Assembly (NCBI RefSeq): GCF_947507565.1
Contig: NC_089176.1
Coordinates: 124,001 to 188,000 of the forward strand
Reading direction: 5' to 3'
Length of the DNA stretch: 64,000 nucleotides
Source of the DNA: Oscarella lobularis
Taxonomy: Eukaryota > Porifera > Homoscleromorpha > Homosclerophorida > Oscarellidae
Shown here: positions 10,499 to 20,917 of the stretch, in pieces
Layout: the number at the start of each line of letters is the position of its first letter
How positions within the stretch are numbered: position 1 is the first letter of the stretch
Made by a program: the position numbers and the translations under genes
The notes under the pieces: generated by a model
What the model saw: the letters and a program-made list of their open reading frames with translations, nothing else
What the model was told of the DNA's origin: nothing
Databases searched by the model: none

Positions 10499-13400
10499 AT
10501 GGCGGCTGAAGTGCTTCTCGCGCTGAAAGAAGCAAAAAATAGCCTCGACGCTTGCGAACGAGCTGTGAAGGCTACCGAAATCTTGTCTTCGCTGTTTCGA
10601 ACGCTGAGCGATAGCGCCGAAATGTCCGCAGCCTTTCGTGGCGACTTTTACGTCGATTTTTGCGACTATCTGCTCCAAATCGCCGCGTCGAAACCATTTC
10701 CCGACAAAGATCAACTGAATATGGACGCATTCTTCCTCAAAGGTCCTCCAAAAGACGCTCTCTTTCTCCTCGCGGAATCGCTAGACACGAAACAGTAGGA
10801 ATTTCACGCGAACTCTCAATATTCTAAATCTCTCGCGTTCCAGCGACAGAAATCGAACAGAAATCGCACTAAACATCCTCGAACGATGGCTAGACGAAGA
10901 AAGACTGCGCAATTTGCTATGGAACGAATGCCAGACAGCACAGTCTCAGAAACAGGGAATACGTCTTCTAAGCGGACCAACTGAAAGGCTCGTAAAGCGA
11001 ATCGTATCTCTTCCTGATCTCGTAGCCAATCGATTACGCGTTCAGAATAGGTACTAATTAGAGATTTTGTCATATGACTATTATTTATTGTTTGTCACAG
11101 ACCCGTGTTTCTACCTAAGGCTTACTTTCGTCTACTAGCAAAGTCAATTATGAACGTTCTTGTCATGATAGCAGATAGGCTTAGAGGTATCCTTTCAAAG
11201 ATGTATGACACGGGATCCAATAGTCCGTTTTAGGTGGGAGTGACTGCTCCTTAGGTTTTCTCACGTCCCTTGTTGGAAAGGCTTCTATTCATGGTCACGC
11301 AGGTGAAGAAAATGAACAGGGCTAAGCGAATAGTTAGGAAGAAAATTTTCCTTAATTAATAATAATTAATATTAGATATTGTTTGTGCCCAGTAAGCGTC
11401 TCCTCTTCTCCTTAGATGTCATCGTCAGTTACTTGCTGCCTCGCTTTGACTCTTTGACTCTAAAGGATCCGCTTTGGCGTCGATTGGCTCAACGACTTTT
11501 CACGGATGTGCCACCACAAACGCTCGAGTCGCTCGTGGGATGTCTCCTAGGCAAGATCGAACCGTAAGCATTGTCATTGGCCTTATGTTTTTGTCCGGTT
11601 ATTTTATTCGTTTTTAGGGAGAAGTCGGTATTGGATCGTCTCTTAGGGGACGCTGTTTGCTCAAACGAAAAGCTCCGGTTTCTTTTCACGCAGAAATTTA
11701 CTGTAATGCGAAGTTTTTCCAAGGTAAAGACATCGACGACTTTGTCTACTATTACGACTACTTTCTATCTTTAGGATACTGTTCTCTTGAACGTATCTAA
11801 CTACTTGTCTAGTTCGGAAAGACGCAGAAAAATTCTCCTCGAAGTAACCGTAGCAGTTTTAATTAAAACTATTTTTGTCAATAATCGTGCTCCCCGAGGC
11901 TCTAGAATCGACTCTCAAAGTGTGGGGCGATTCGTGCGCACTTAAGAACACTCCCTACGATCATCATCTCTACATAACCAAAGCTATACTTGCGTTCGCT
12001 TGTCACCTACGCGAAACGGAGTCTCAGAAATACAAGGACGGTGAGTAGCGACCTTGGCAAGGCGAAATATTGTGGTTGACCCGTTTTTCGTGCGCAGCTC
12101 TATTGAGAGTATTGATGCACGGCGTTCAAAGTCACCTAGCGTCTCCTATCGACAGACTGAGACGTCTTGGCATGGTTGTTGGGGAGTGTGTAGGCAGGAA
12201 ACTCGATTCGAGTGGCGTGGAACTAAAATTTGAGGTAAGGAGTAAGAAGAGATGGTCTCTAAGGTTTTTATCATAGTCACGCGACTATAGAGAGGATAAA
12301 TATTGTCTATTCTTAGTATGATGTTGACGATGAAGTGAAGCTGCTCTGGTCTCTATCTAAGCTTCCAGACGATTTGAATAGGTGCTAGAGTTTGGTTTTG
12401 CTAATTCGTATTAGTTGTAAAAAATTTTATTATTTAATTATCAGTCTGTATGAGACAAGAGAGGGCCCTGAAGAAGAAGATTCTTCTGAATCTGAACCGT
12501 TGATAGGAAAAGGTGTGGTGGTGGAAAAGGTCGATGATAATGATAGGTACTAGAGTCATGCTTTGTCTATTATGCCACGCGTGCTATCTCAATCTTTAGC
12601 GACGACGAAGACGACGACCTTAAGCCATATCCTTTGCCAGACGAGTCTAAAGCCCAGAAGAAAACTCCTGTGTATCTTCTGGACCTAATTGCAGGTATGT
12701 TGTTCATTGCCTATGCGTCTCTTGGCTTAGTCTGTGTCATTTATTGAATGTGAGTAACGCTCTTTCTTCCAGGTTTGCTTGCACGTGATGACAACGATCG
12801 AGTTCAAGCATCTCTGGAGGGAGCCGAAAGTCTGATTCGCGCAGGCCACTCCAATCTTTCAGATGTGAGAGAATCGCTATAATAACTATAAGGATCTTAT
12901 TTCACCTATGTACATACTTAGGTTGCAGCTGAACTTATGAAGATTCTGCTTCATTTACAAGATAGTTTCTATTTTCCTCAATTCGGGATGCTAAGGCACA
13001 AAGCCATGGTGGCTGCCGCTGTTATGTGTCCTCATCAGGTATGACTCAAAACGTTGGTGTCATCTTTAATTTAATTGGATCAGAATAGGCAGTCCCGTAT
13101 TTGACGTCAGAGTTTTTTAATCCTCACTACAGCCTAACTCATCGAATTGACATGCTGGAGGTTTGTGTTTAGAGATGATAGTCTTTGCCGATTGCCAACG
13201 TACATACATACAGGTTATATCATCCGCCGCGAGAGAGCTGTCTGATCCAACGTCTGTAAAGAAACCGGAGGAAAAAATGTCACTAGTAGCTTTGGATCAG
13301 GACGGAGATATTAAAAGTTGGCAGGCAATAGTGCAGAAGAGAATCGAGTCAAAGACGAAACGCTATCACAGGGTACTCAAACAGAAGACGAGAACTCAGG

Positions 13401-14110
13401 CTAATTAGATTATTCTTTTGTTTTGTTTAGCCTATGCCTAAACCAGCTCCTGTAGCCAATCGGTTTTCGCAGGTCGCCGGTCTCTTCTTCTATCCGTTGA
13501 TGAAAAATTATGATACGTATAATGTCACATCTTATTCACAGTACAGTTTTTCTTGACTGTCCCCCCCATAGGCCATTGAATACCATGAATCTTCTTGATC
13601 AAGACTCGTTTGTATTGGGAAGGCTGGTGTACACACTTGGAATTGTGTTGCATTCAGCAGCTCATAGTCCAGTACAGTTGAATCACCTCACGCATAGTGC
13701 CAATGATCATTAATGTTTTTTATCTAGTCTGCTTCACTGATGGCCTCTACGCTTCTAGATTTTATATGGACTCTTCGATTCCACTCCGAGAGGTATAATC
13801 GCAGTTTAATTGAGTGTAATCATTATTAATAAATTTTTTAGGTACGTCCAGTATTCATTGGTCTTTGCTCTATGCATGGTGCTGACAAGTGTTAGTCCCG
13901 CTGTTCTTGTCTGCAATTTGCAGTCAATTCTACTTGAATCTCACTCTTGGCTTAAAAGTAAACCAAGTGTTTATAAATTCCATTTTAGAAATTATTAATT
14001 ATGAGTGGTTAGCTATATTGCAAAGCGACGACGACTCTCGAATACAGGAACTGAGTATGCAGGCAATTGCTCTGCTTGAAAGTGTACTAAGGGAAGGGAT
14101 AAATACTTAG
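10499..14110 (+). CDS. TELO2: TELO2/Tel2, TTT-complex subunit, many short exons
   Basis: Tel2 is a helical-repeat protein that, with TTI1 and TTI2, helps newly made PIK-related kinases (mTOR, ATM, ATR, DNA-PK, SMG1) fold and assemble. The first exon begins MAAEVLLALKEAKNSLDACERA and ends near 10793. The second continues with RTEIALNILERWLDEERL and VKRIVSLPDLVANRL, matching the family's LPDRVAN motif. Middle exons give an acidic linker (EEEDSSESE, about 12467-12500; DDEDDDLKPYPLPDE, about 12605-12645). This is followed by the conserved C-terminal domain: PVYLLDLIAGLLA, VAAELMKILLHLQDSF, LTSEFFNPHYSLTHRIDMLEVI and NRFSQVAGLFFYPLM. Introns are mostly 50-120 bases. The acidic linker corresponds to the stretch phosphorylated by CK2 in vertebrates; the sites themselves are inference. 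The stop is at 14108-14110, only 24 bases before the next proposed start. Confidence 0.9.
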
Positions 14111-14134
14111 CATATGATACGGGACGCAAACAAG

Positions 14135-14368
14135 ATGGCGAATGTTGCAGTAGTCGACGAAGAAGCGCTTTCCCTCCAAGCCGCCTCCACGAACGTTGCT
14201 GCATTCGTTTGTCGTCGAAGTCTCGATTCCCTCTCCGACATCGATCCGGCAACGATTGACGGACTGCAACGATTGTCCGCTCATCTGCGCGACGAAGTCG
14301 AAGCGGAAGCACAAAATACGGAGAGTGCGAAAAGGAGAGGAAACGAACTTTCGAAAAAGGGGCGGTAG
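14135..14368 (+). CDS. Small protein of 77 residues, function unknown
   Basis: A single open frame lies between TELO2 and AIMP2 with a good start context (AAGATGG). A second in-frame ATG at 14114 would add seven residues. The product is Ala/Ser-rich, then carries DIDPATIDGLQRLSAHLRDEV, and ends in a basic tail (KRRGNELSKKGR). The IDP-x-x-I-x-x-L-x-RLS-x-x-L pattern faintly recalls the start of the helical region of BORCS6, a subunit of the BORC lysosome-positioning complex. About 90 further residues of that family are missing, however, and the next gene starts 176 bases later. It could be a separate small helical protein, a truncated gene, or a chance frame. Confidence 0.45.
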   Translation: MANVAVVDEEALSLQAASTNVAAFVCRRSLDSLSDIDPATIDGLQRLSAHLRDEVEAEAQNTESAKRRGNELSKKGR

Positions 14369-14543
14369 CAGACAGTGACCGTACTGAGGTTTTTAGATAG
14401 CCTAGTGCATGATTGTGACGCTTGTTGTTGACCTGGTACACGATCAGTCTCAAGAGAATGAGTAATATTGAGTAGCAAGAAGCTTTTTTCCTCGCATTTT
14501 TTCCTCGTCCAGCGTGCGTTAGTGCGAACGCAAAATTGCCCAA

Positions 14544-15649
14544 ATGTCGACTATGTATAGCGTGAAGCCGTTCGTTCAGGACGATGTTAGGCAGGAATTG
14601 CCTAAAGGAATGTATCATATTCGAAACATTCATGGAGACCTCTCGGTATGGTAGGCTGTCTAACGGTCTAATGTCCTGATGCTCATCAATGTGAAACCGA
14701 GCCTTTGCAGGCATCCGTGAACCCTCAAGGGACACCAAAGAGTCTATCTGATCTGGAAAGTCGCCAGAACAACATCCTTAACCAGCTGGGCGACCTGAAA
14801 ACGCGCGTCGAAGTTCTCGCTCGAAAGCTCGACGTCAAAGTACGCGTACGCACGTCTCGAAGACAATGCACAACGCTATAATTACCCTTCCAGACAGCTG
14901 CGTCGTCGTCGTCGTCGTACCAGGACGTCGTCGTCGAATCGTCCCCCGATAATGTTCCCAAAGGGGTCCTTCTTCTACTCGCACTCGTTGCGGAGCGATT
15001 CGCGTGCGAGGCAACTTGCTACGTGCATTCAAGCGTCGCACGACCCGTTCCCGAGTCGCTTCGTCGTTGGACAGATCGCCTGAAAGCGTCTGGCGATCGT
15101 CCCATGAGACTTACTTGGATATGGAAAGACGGTACGGCATACGCGTATGTGAGGCATGCTCGGTTGCGCGCGTGACTAAGGGGGGGTATTATATCTATAC
15201 GGTATAGATATTAGCTTCAGGGAAGTGCTCTCATATTTCCCCAATGTACTTACATTTTTTTAGTGCCTTCTGGTCCAGTCTTGAAGGTATCCCAGCGCTG
15301 CGTCAAAGGCGAGGCGTCTATCTTGCGCTTTCTAGCGCGGGCCTTTCGAAACGATCTGTATGAAGAAGTCGGTCCGGCTGGAGCGAGTGACATCGATTAT
15401 TGGATCGATTCGGCGTCGACGACTCTTGCGCACGGCGGAGCGAAAGAGAAGGCGTCCGTGCTGAAGAATCTCAATGCTCGTCTCGGCCGACAGGATTTTC
15501 TCGCCGAGACTGGAAAATTGAGCATTGCTGACGTGGCAATGTACGCCGCGCTCAAAGGATCAGCTGCAGAGTCGACGGCACCGAATAACGTGAAAAAGTG
15601 GCTCAAGAGGCGGAGTGAAGACGAACTGTTTGGTCGTTTCGATCTCTGA
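14544..15649 (+). CDS. AIMP2: AIMP2, multi-tRNA-synthetase complex scaffold (p38), four exons
   Basis: AIMP2 is a non-catalytic scaffold of the cytosolic aminoacyl-tRNA synthetase complex. Four exons read through cleanly: 14544-14645 (MYSVKPF, ELPKGMYHIRNIHG: the family's N-terminal lysyl-tRNA-synthetase-binding segment), 14711-14839 (LESRQNNILNQLGDLKTRVEVLARKL: the leucine-zipper-like coiled coil), 14894-15131 (SSVARPVPESLRRW, then LTWIWKD) and 15264-15649. The last exon is the GST-C-like domain, with ILRFLARAF, DIDYWIDSA, LNARLGRQDFLAETGKLSIADVAMY and VKKWLKR. Joins are phase 0, 0 and 1. The deduced length is about 285 residues, against about 320 in human. A GTCGTCGTCGTC run makes a short serine tract at the start of exon 3. 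Confidence 0.93.
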
Positions 15650-16055
15650 TCTGTTGCTACTACATAGCGTCTTTTCTTAAATAAAGACGTAAAAAAGGTC
15701 TCGTGGTAGTGTGCATACCTCTTCGGATTAGTAGCGTGTATTGCTCATTCTTCGTGAAACGAATTGGCCAGTTTCGAACACAAACTCAGGTCCATTTGGC
15801 CATCGAACCGATGAACGAATCTATAGTAGTATGAGGCAATTAGCCAGGCAATCAGACGACAGCTAGACTACTCATACTGACCCTCTCCTCTTTGCCCACG
15901 TTCTCTCCTTCTCTTTTTCTATTCTACATAGCAACCTCAAAGCAGGGAGAATTTCCGTCGATACCATTCGTCGCAGACAGCGCCTATTCAATGGCAGTAC
16001 ATCGGCCAATTGTGATTCCATCTCCCTAAACAATCCATAAGTACAAATGTGATAA
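15650..16055. other. Convergent gap between AIMP2 and ATAD5
   Basis: The 3' ends of two genes face each other here. An AATAAA signal lies near 15680, just after the AIMP2 stop. No open frame of note and no repeat was seen; the rest is probably 3' untranslated sequence. Confidence 0.5.
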
Positions 16056-19000
16056 TTACTCCACTAAGACGCACCGTTCACACTTTCCGCCTTCGCCACT
16101 GAGAACCATGTCAAATACACACGGATAGGTGTACCGATACGAATTCGGACAGCGATCCCGGAAGCACGAGTGAGTGTGAACTAAAGACGCTGCCTCCAAA
16201 GCCGAGCAAATATCGAGGCTAGTTCGTCTCCCGCAGCCTAGCGAGTAGTCGTCATCAGTACGAGGTGTGTCTGCAATGGGCGGGCATTCCCAGCAATTTG
16301 ACCACGGACCGCCGGTCTCAAGTCCAAAGGACGACGATGATAAGACGTCGGAAACGCTAAGAACGTCGCAGTGTCGTTGTAGTAGGGCCAACTGAACTTT
16401 CAGGTTCTCGTTGCTGTCGCCTTGCAACGAAAATGGAAGAAGGCGCTCCGCGTCGGAGAAGACGAGGTTGGGTTTGATAGCTTTGAGCCTGTCTAACGCG
16501 ACAGCGTTATTCTCGACTTGGAATCTCTATGGAACCAAAATTCAATAAATAAATCATGGGACCGGTTCGGGGTGGCATGGGTTGTACCTTTTCTTCTGCA
16601 GGTGAGAAATCAAGATGGATCCGAGGGATTCCAATCAAGAGACGTTGAGCCGCTTCTGCAGGTGGCACTACGGTGAATTCCGGCGTCTGAGAGCTTCGGC
16701 GGCGTCCTATAGCGAACCAGAATTGAAGATGATTCAAGCAGCGACGGACGTCACCACAATAAAAAGATAAGAGAGCTTTCAATGCACGACTGTCGACCGT
16801 CACTCCTTTGCAGAGACACATGAGCTGGAGAGTAGCGAGCAGAGACGCCTAAGCAAAAATTCTGAGCCAAGCAGACGAATTATTACTGAACGATAATAAC
16901 CTGGTTCGTGAGTGGAGAAGCAAACTGAATAACCTGGTGTTGAAAAGAGCAGTTTCGAAGTACGGACTGATCTGAAAAAGCCTCACAATTACATGCAAAC
17001 AGTCCTATACGTTCATATTCTTACCAGAAGTCGCCAATATCAGGGGCCTCTTCGTCGTTTCAACGATATTTCCAATCGAGGTCCAAAAGCCGTGATCCTC
17101 ATCAAATACAACCTCAACCTAAGAAATAATGCAATGAATTTTCAAGTAAGATTGCTAGCGCGTACGTCATCAATAAGTAGAAGAGCCGGTTTCGCAGCCT
17201 TGACGGAAACGACTTTTAATTCTTCGACTTCTTCGCTACTTTCCGTGTCAAATGCCAGTTTCTTCTTCCTTCTTTTCCCTTCCGTTTTCAAGGATCTCTT
17301 CGGCGCCGTTTTCTCGGGCTGGCCTCTCTTCGGCTCACTAGCTTGGCTTTCCTTTCGATTCTTAAGGAAGGAAGCGAAAGCCGGATGCACGGCTTTCGGT
17401 GGCGGTTGACTTTTCTCGACTATCTCCCCCCCTTTCGGTCTGTCAGCCTCGGCGTTGCCGAGACGACGCCGCTTGTGAGCGACTGTGCCGCACTGCGAAC
17501 CGAAATGATCGGCTTTTGAAGAAACGCCGTGGGAAAGCGTCGCCTCATGGAGCCGTGCCTGCAAGACTTTTCCAGTTCGTTTCGTCGACGCATTCAACTC
17601 CAGAACCTAGAGAAAACAACGATGAAAAAAGTCTTTCTCATAAATAGTCCCAAAACGAAAAAATAAATGTATGAAATGCGGCTTTTAGGTATTTTTAATT
17701 TATCAATAACGACTTAGCTAACGGAACATTAGGAGATCAAATTATCTTTAAAAAAAAACGAGACGTAAACTTGAAAACTAAACCTCTTTTGAATCTAAAA
17801 TTGGAACAGGAAGTACCTTGAGGCCGAGCTCCTCGGCGCAAGCATAAACAGCCGCCGTTTTCCCGCTACCGTGCGGCCCAACGAGAACAATGGCTTTACA
17901 CGGTCCTTCGTCTTCGACTTCCTCATCATCGTCGTCGTCATAGTCGACGTACCTGTTCTTTAAAACAACAAAATCATCATCGTCGTCAAGGGGGAAGCGC
18001 TCGGTGACGCGCTTCCGACGCTTCTTCTTCGTCTCCTGCTCGATGGGCGGCGAAGAGGGCGGAGACGAAACGACGGGAGGGTCTGCGGAAGGCTGCCCTT
18101 GCCATTCCATGAGCCAGCTACGCATTCGTTCGACAGCTTCGGTATTCGCTATTATTTCGCTGCTGTGACGAGGTGCGAATTCGTCTGCCCACGGTAAATC
18201 GGCTGACTGTTTCGCCGCCGTTGCTCTCTTCGAAAGAGAGTCGTATAGAATGCTGCATTCGATGCTGGGATGCTCAGTCGATAATTTTTCCAGTTCTTCA
18301 GACAGGGAGTTAGAAATCTCCTTATTAAGAAAAACTTTCTCGCTCTTTCCTGCCTTTGACGCCGATGAGGTGAATTCATTTGGAAGCAAAGATCTACAGC
18401 GTTCACTTTCAAGCGCACTGACAGCGTCTATGAACTTGACGTCGCCCCGTGGCTCTGCACTATTAGTCTCTTCTTCTTCCAGCTGGAGAACGTGACTGAT
18501 CTCCGGAAACGGCACGAAGTCCGGCAAACTCGCGGCCGTTGCCGCCCGATTTTTCTTTCGCAGCTCCGACTCCGGCAACAAAGTGACCAGATTCAGAGCA
18601 TTGCGAAGTTGAACGGCGGGAACGACGCCGTCCGCCTCGATCTCCTTCACATCATCATCATCATCATTCTTCACTTCAGACGGATCAGGATCAACCAATA
18701 TCGGGCAATACTTTCTCGGCGCCTTTCCTTTGCGCTTGTTACGTGCCGTCACCGGTTCCTCCTTTTTCTCATCAGCGGTCGACGAAGGCGTCTTTCTTTT
18801 CTTCGTCTTCTTCCTCTTTGCTTCCTCCGACGACGACGACGAAGATATGACTCGGCGGTCAAGTTTCGCTTGCTTGGATTCGGATTTTCGCGTTTTCTGT
18901 CGTCGTGACGCTTCCGTCACATCCACGTGAACAACCGACGCTTTACGCGTCCCTCGTCGTCTTCGCACGAACGCCGTCTCGACGTCGCTAGCCGACGAGG

Positions 19001-20240
19001 TAGCAACCTCGCGTGGAGGAGGAGAAGAATCCAGACGAACATCGTTAGTTTCGTCAGGAGGAGGAGGAGGACTCTCCTCTTCGTATTTAACGGGCAAAAC
19101 TTGCCTCCGCTTTTTTCTCTTTCTACCGCCGTCACCGCACTGGCGAGATGGCATAGAATGGAATTCCTCCTCCTGTGCGTCGCTTTGGGATTTTTCCTTC
19201 TCGCTCACCGACGCAGGTCCGTGAGTAAGCGAATGATTTTCATCATCAGAGACGCATTCGGCGTTTTCGAAGAGAGGAGAACGCGTACCGCCATCGATCT
19301 CACCACGACGACCATTCAACGCCCGCTCTTCCCATTCCATAATTTTTCTATAGTCCTCGTCGACCGAATCCTCCTCCATCGACGTCGTCTCCGCGTTGAC
19401 CGCCGCGTTCTTTTCGTCTATGACGACGTTGACAATCAACGGAAGACGCGTCTCTGTTGTGAGATTTCGCTGCACCGTCTCGAGTTTCGTAAGGACGTCT
19501 TCGACGTTGCTAGGATACGAAATAGCGGCGGCACAAGTTCGTTGCGAATGCATTCTTTCCACAATCTCGAATCCAGTTTCGTGAGAACTGTTTTCGTCGT
19601 CATTGCATGGAGACGTAGGTGGTGCTTTGGCTTTGTCCTTCTTATGAAATAGTATGGTTTGCTGTTTCAGTTCGTCTGCAACGGAGGGGAGCTCGCTTTC
19701 TTCACTATCTAGACCGTTCGCTAGATCAGGCAAGGTAGTTTCATCTGGATCAGGTAAAGATTTGGAGAGTCGAGAAGCGCCAAAGAAATCCGTAATTTTG
19801 AAATTTGACGATGCCAAGCCGCTGTCGACGACGTCATTTTCTTCGTTCTCTTCTCGAACGACCGCGCCCACGCGCCCACTTTCCGACAGAAAAAACGACG
19901 TAATGGGACGAACTGGCGCCGCCTTCTTCTCCGTTGTGACGTCATCGTCGGCGTTCCCTCCATCATCGCTCGAGTCGCTGAAATTTACGTCGCAGCGCAC
20001 TCGTCGCCGGCGTCGACGAAGCTTTCCCTTTCTCTCTCGTCGTCGCAGAGGTCGATTCTCGTCGCCGCTCGACGAATCGCTCTCCATTTCGATGCGCGAC
20101 GTTTTCGGGCCCTTCTTCGCACCTTTTCGGGTCTCTTTTCGCTTCGAGTGCGACGGTTTAGACCTGAGCGTGATAAAGTCGTCGTCGTCGTCGTTCTTCG
20201 GCTTCGCTTCGATTGCTTGGCGCGTGTTCTGCGACGACAA
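16056..20240 (-). CDS. ATAD5: ATAD5/ELG1-type PCNA-unloading clamp loader subunit
   Basis: ATAD5 replaces RFC1 in an alternative clamp loader that removes PCNA from DNA after replication. Exon 1 (20240-17817, 808 codons) has a long charged N-terminal region, then PWADEFAPRHSSEIIANTEAVERM and the Walker A motif GPHGSGKT (residues 788-795) followed by AAVYACAEELGLK. Exon 2 (17606-17166) continues with VLELNASTKRTGKVL, a low-complexity insert and LLLIDD. Exon 3 (17118-17035) gives VEVVFDEDHGFW and TTKRPLILATS, completing Walker B and sensor 1 as in vertebrate ATAD5. Later exons give CGDVRRCLNHLQFW and end at 16056. The N-terminal part carries two PIP/APIM-like FF motifs, ITSFF (113-117) and ITDFF (149-153). 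These could touch PCNA, but that is inference. The region after the AAA+ core looks much shorter than in vertebrates. Confidence 0.92.
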
Positions 20241-20917
20241 AAGAAAAGATCGCGTGTCCGCGCGGCGGAGTTGGAGACCTCACCCACATCGGATCGTCTC
20301 TCTAAAGCACTTCGCATCGCCCGCTAGCCGCTATGAGACACGGCGAGGAGAGAGAGAGACGCGCCTGCTGCACGAAAGCGCGAGGAAGGACAAGAGATTA
20401 TCCGGGTTCTTAGATTTTCGCGGGCACAGCTGGCACAGCTACTTCTTGGACAAAACTAACGCTTTTCTGCGTTGCAGCTTGTCTACAGAGGTAATTATTA
20501 GGATATCCGGCCGTCACTACGAAGTCGACGGTGATTACGGTAGGAAAAAGTGCCTTCGAACCAGGGATTCTCGAGAAATCCGTGTTCGAACGAACGAGTA
20601 GCTAGACCACGGATACGGACATGAGCTCTGTGTAGTTCTGTCGTCTGGGAGACCCCAGGCTTATCAGGCTCCACGACTAAATAGTAATTTGATTGGAGTT
20701 GAGCATGGAGGCTCTGCCATTTCCACGAAAAGAAATTAACAGTCAGGAAGCAGCTGCTGAAACCGAATTTTTCACCATGTAATCTCATTAGTCTCTAACG
20801 CGCTCTTAAAAGCAATGAAGGCTTCACGAGTCGCTTTACAGTGGGTGCTTAAGAGCTTCTTTCTGAGTCTTCTCACTAGCGTTTCTTATCAATGCCCGTC
20901 TTACCTTCCCGGCAAGA
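20241..20917. other. Divergent promoter region, ATAD5 and LRR gene
   Basis: The two flanking genes point away from each other, so both promoters should lie in these 680 bases. The ATAD5 side is GC-rich and purine-rich (GAGGAGAGAGAGAGAC near 20345). The side near the LRR gene is more AT-rich. Open frames here are antisense extensions of ATAD5 or short and featureless. Confidence 0.45.

Noticed and set aside
17142-17597. Separate minus-strand gene with a KRRKKK tract
   Set aside because: It joins in frame to the Walker A exon upstream and the Walker B exon downstream, so it is exon 2 of ATAD5.
19654-20601. 315-codon plus-strand frame opposite ATAD5
   Set aside because: It is the antisense of the low-complexity ATAD5 N-terminus (serine/arginine-rich mirror of acidic and basic runs) and has no domain.
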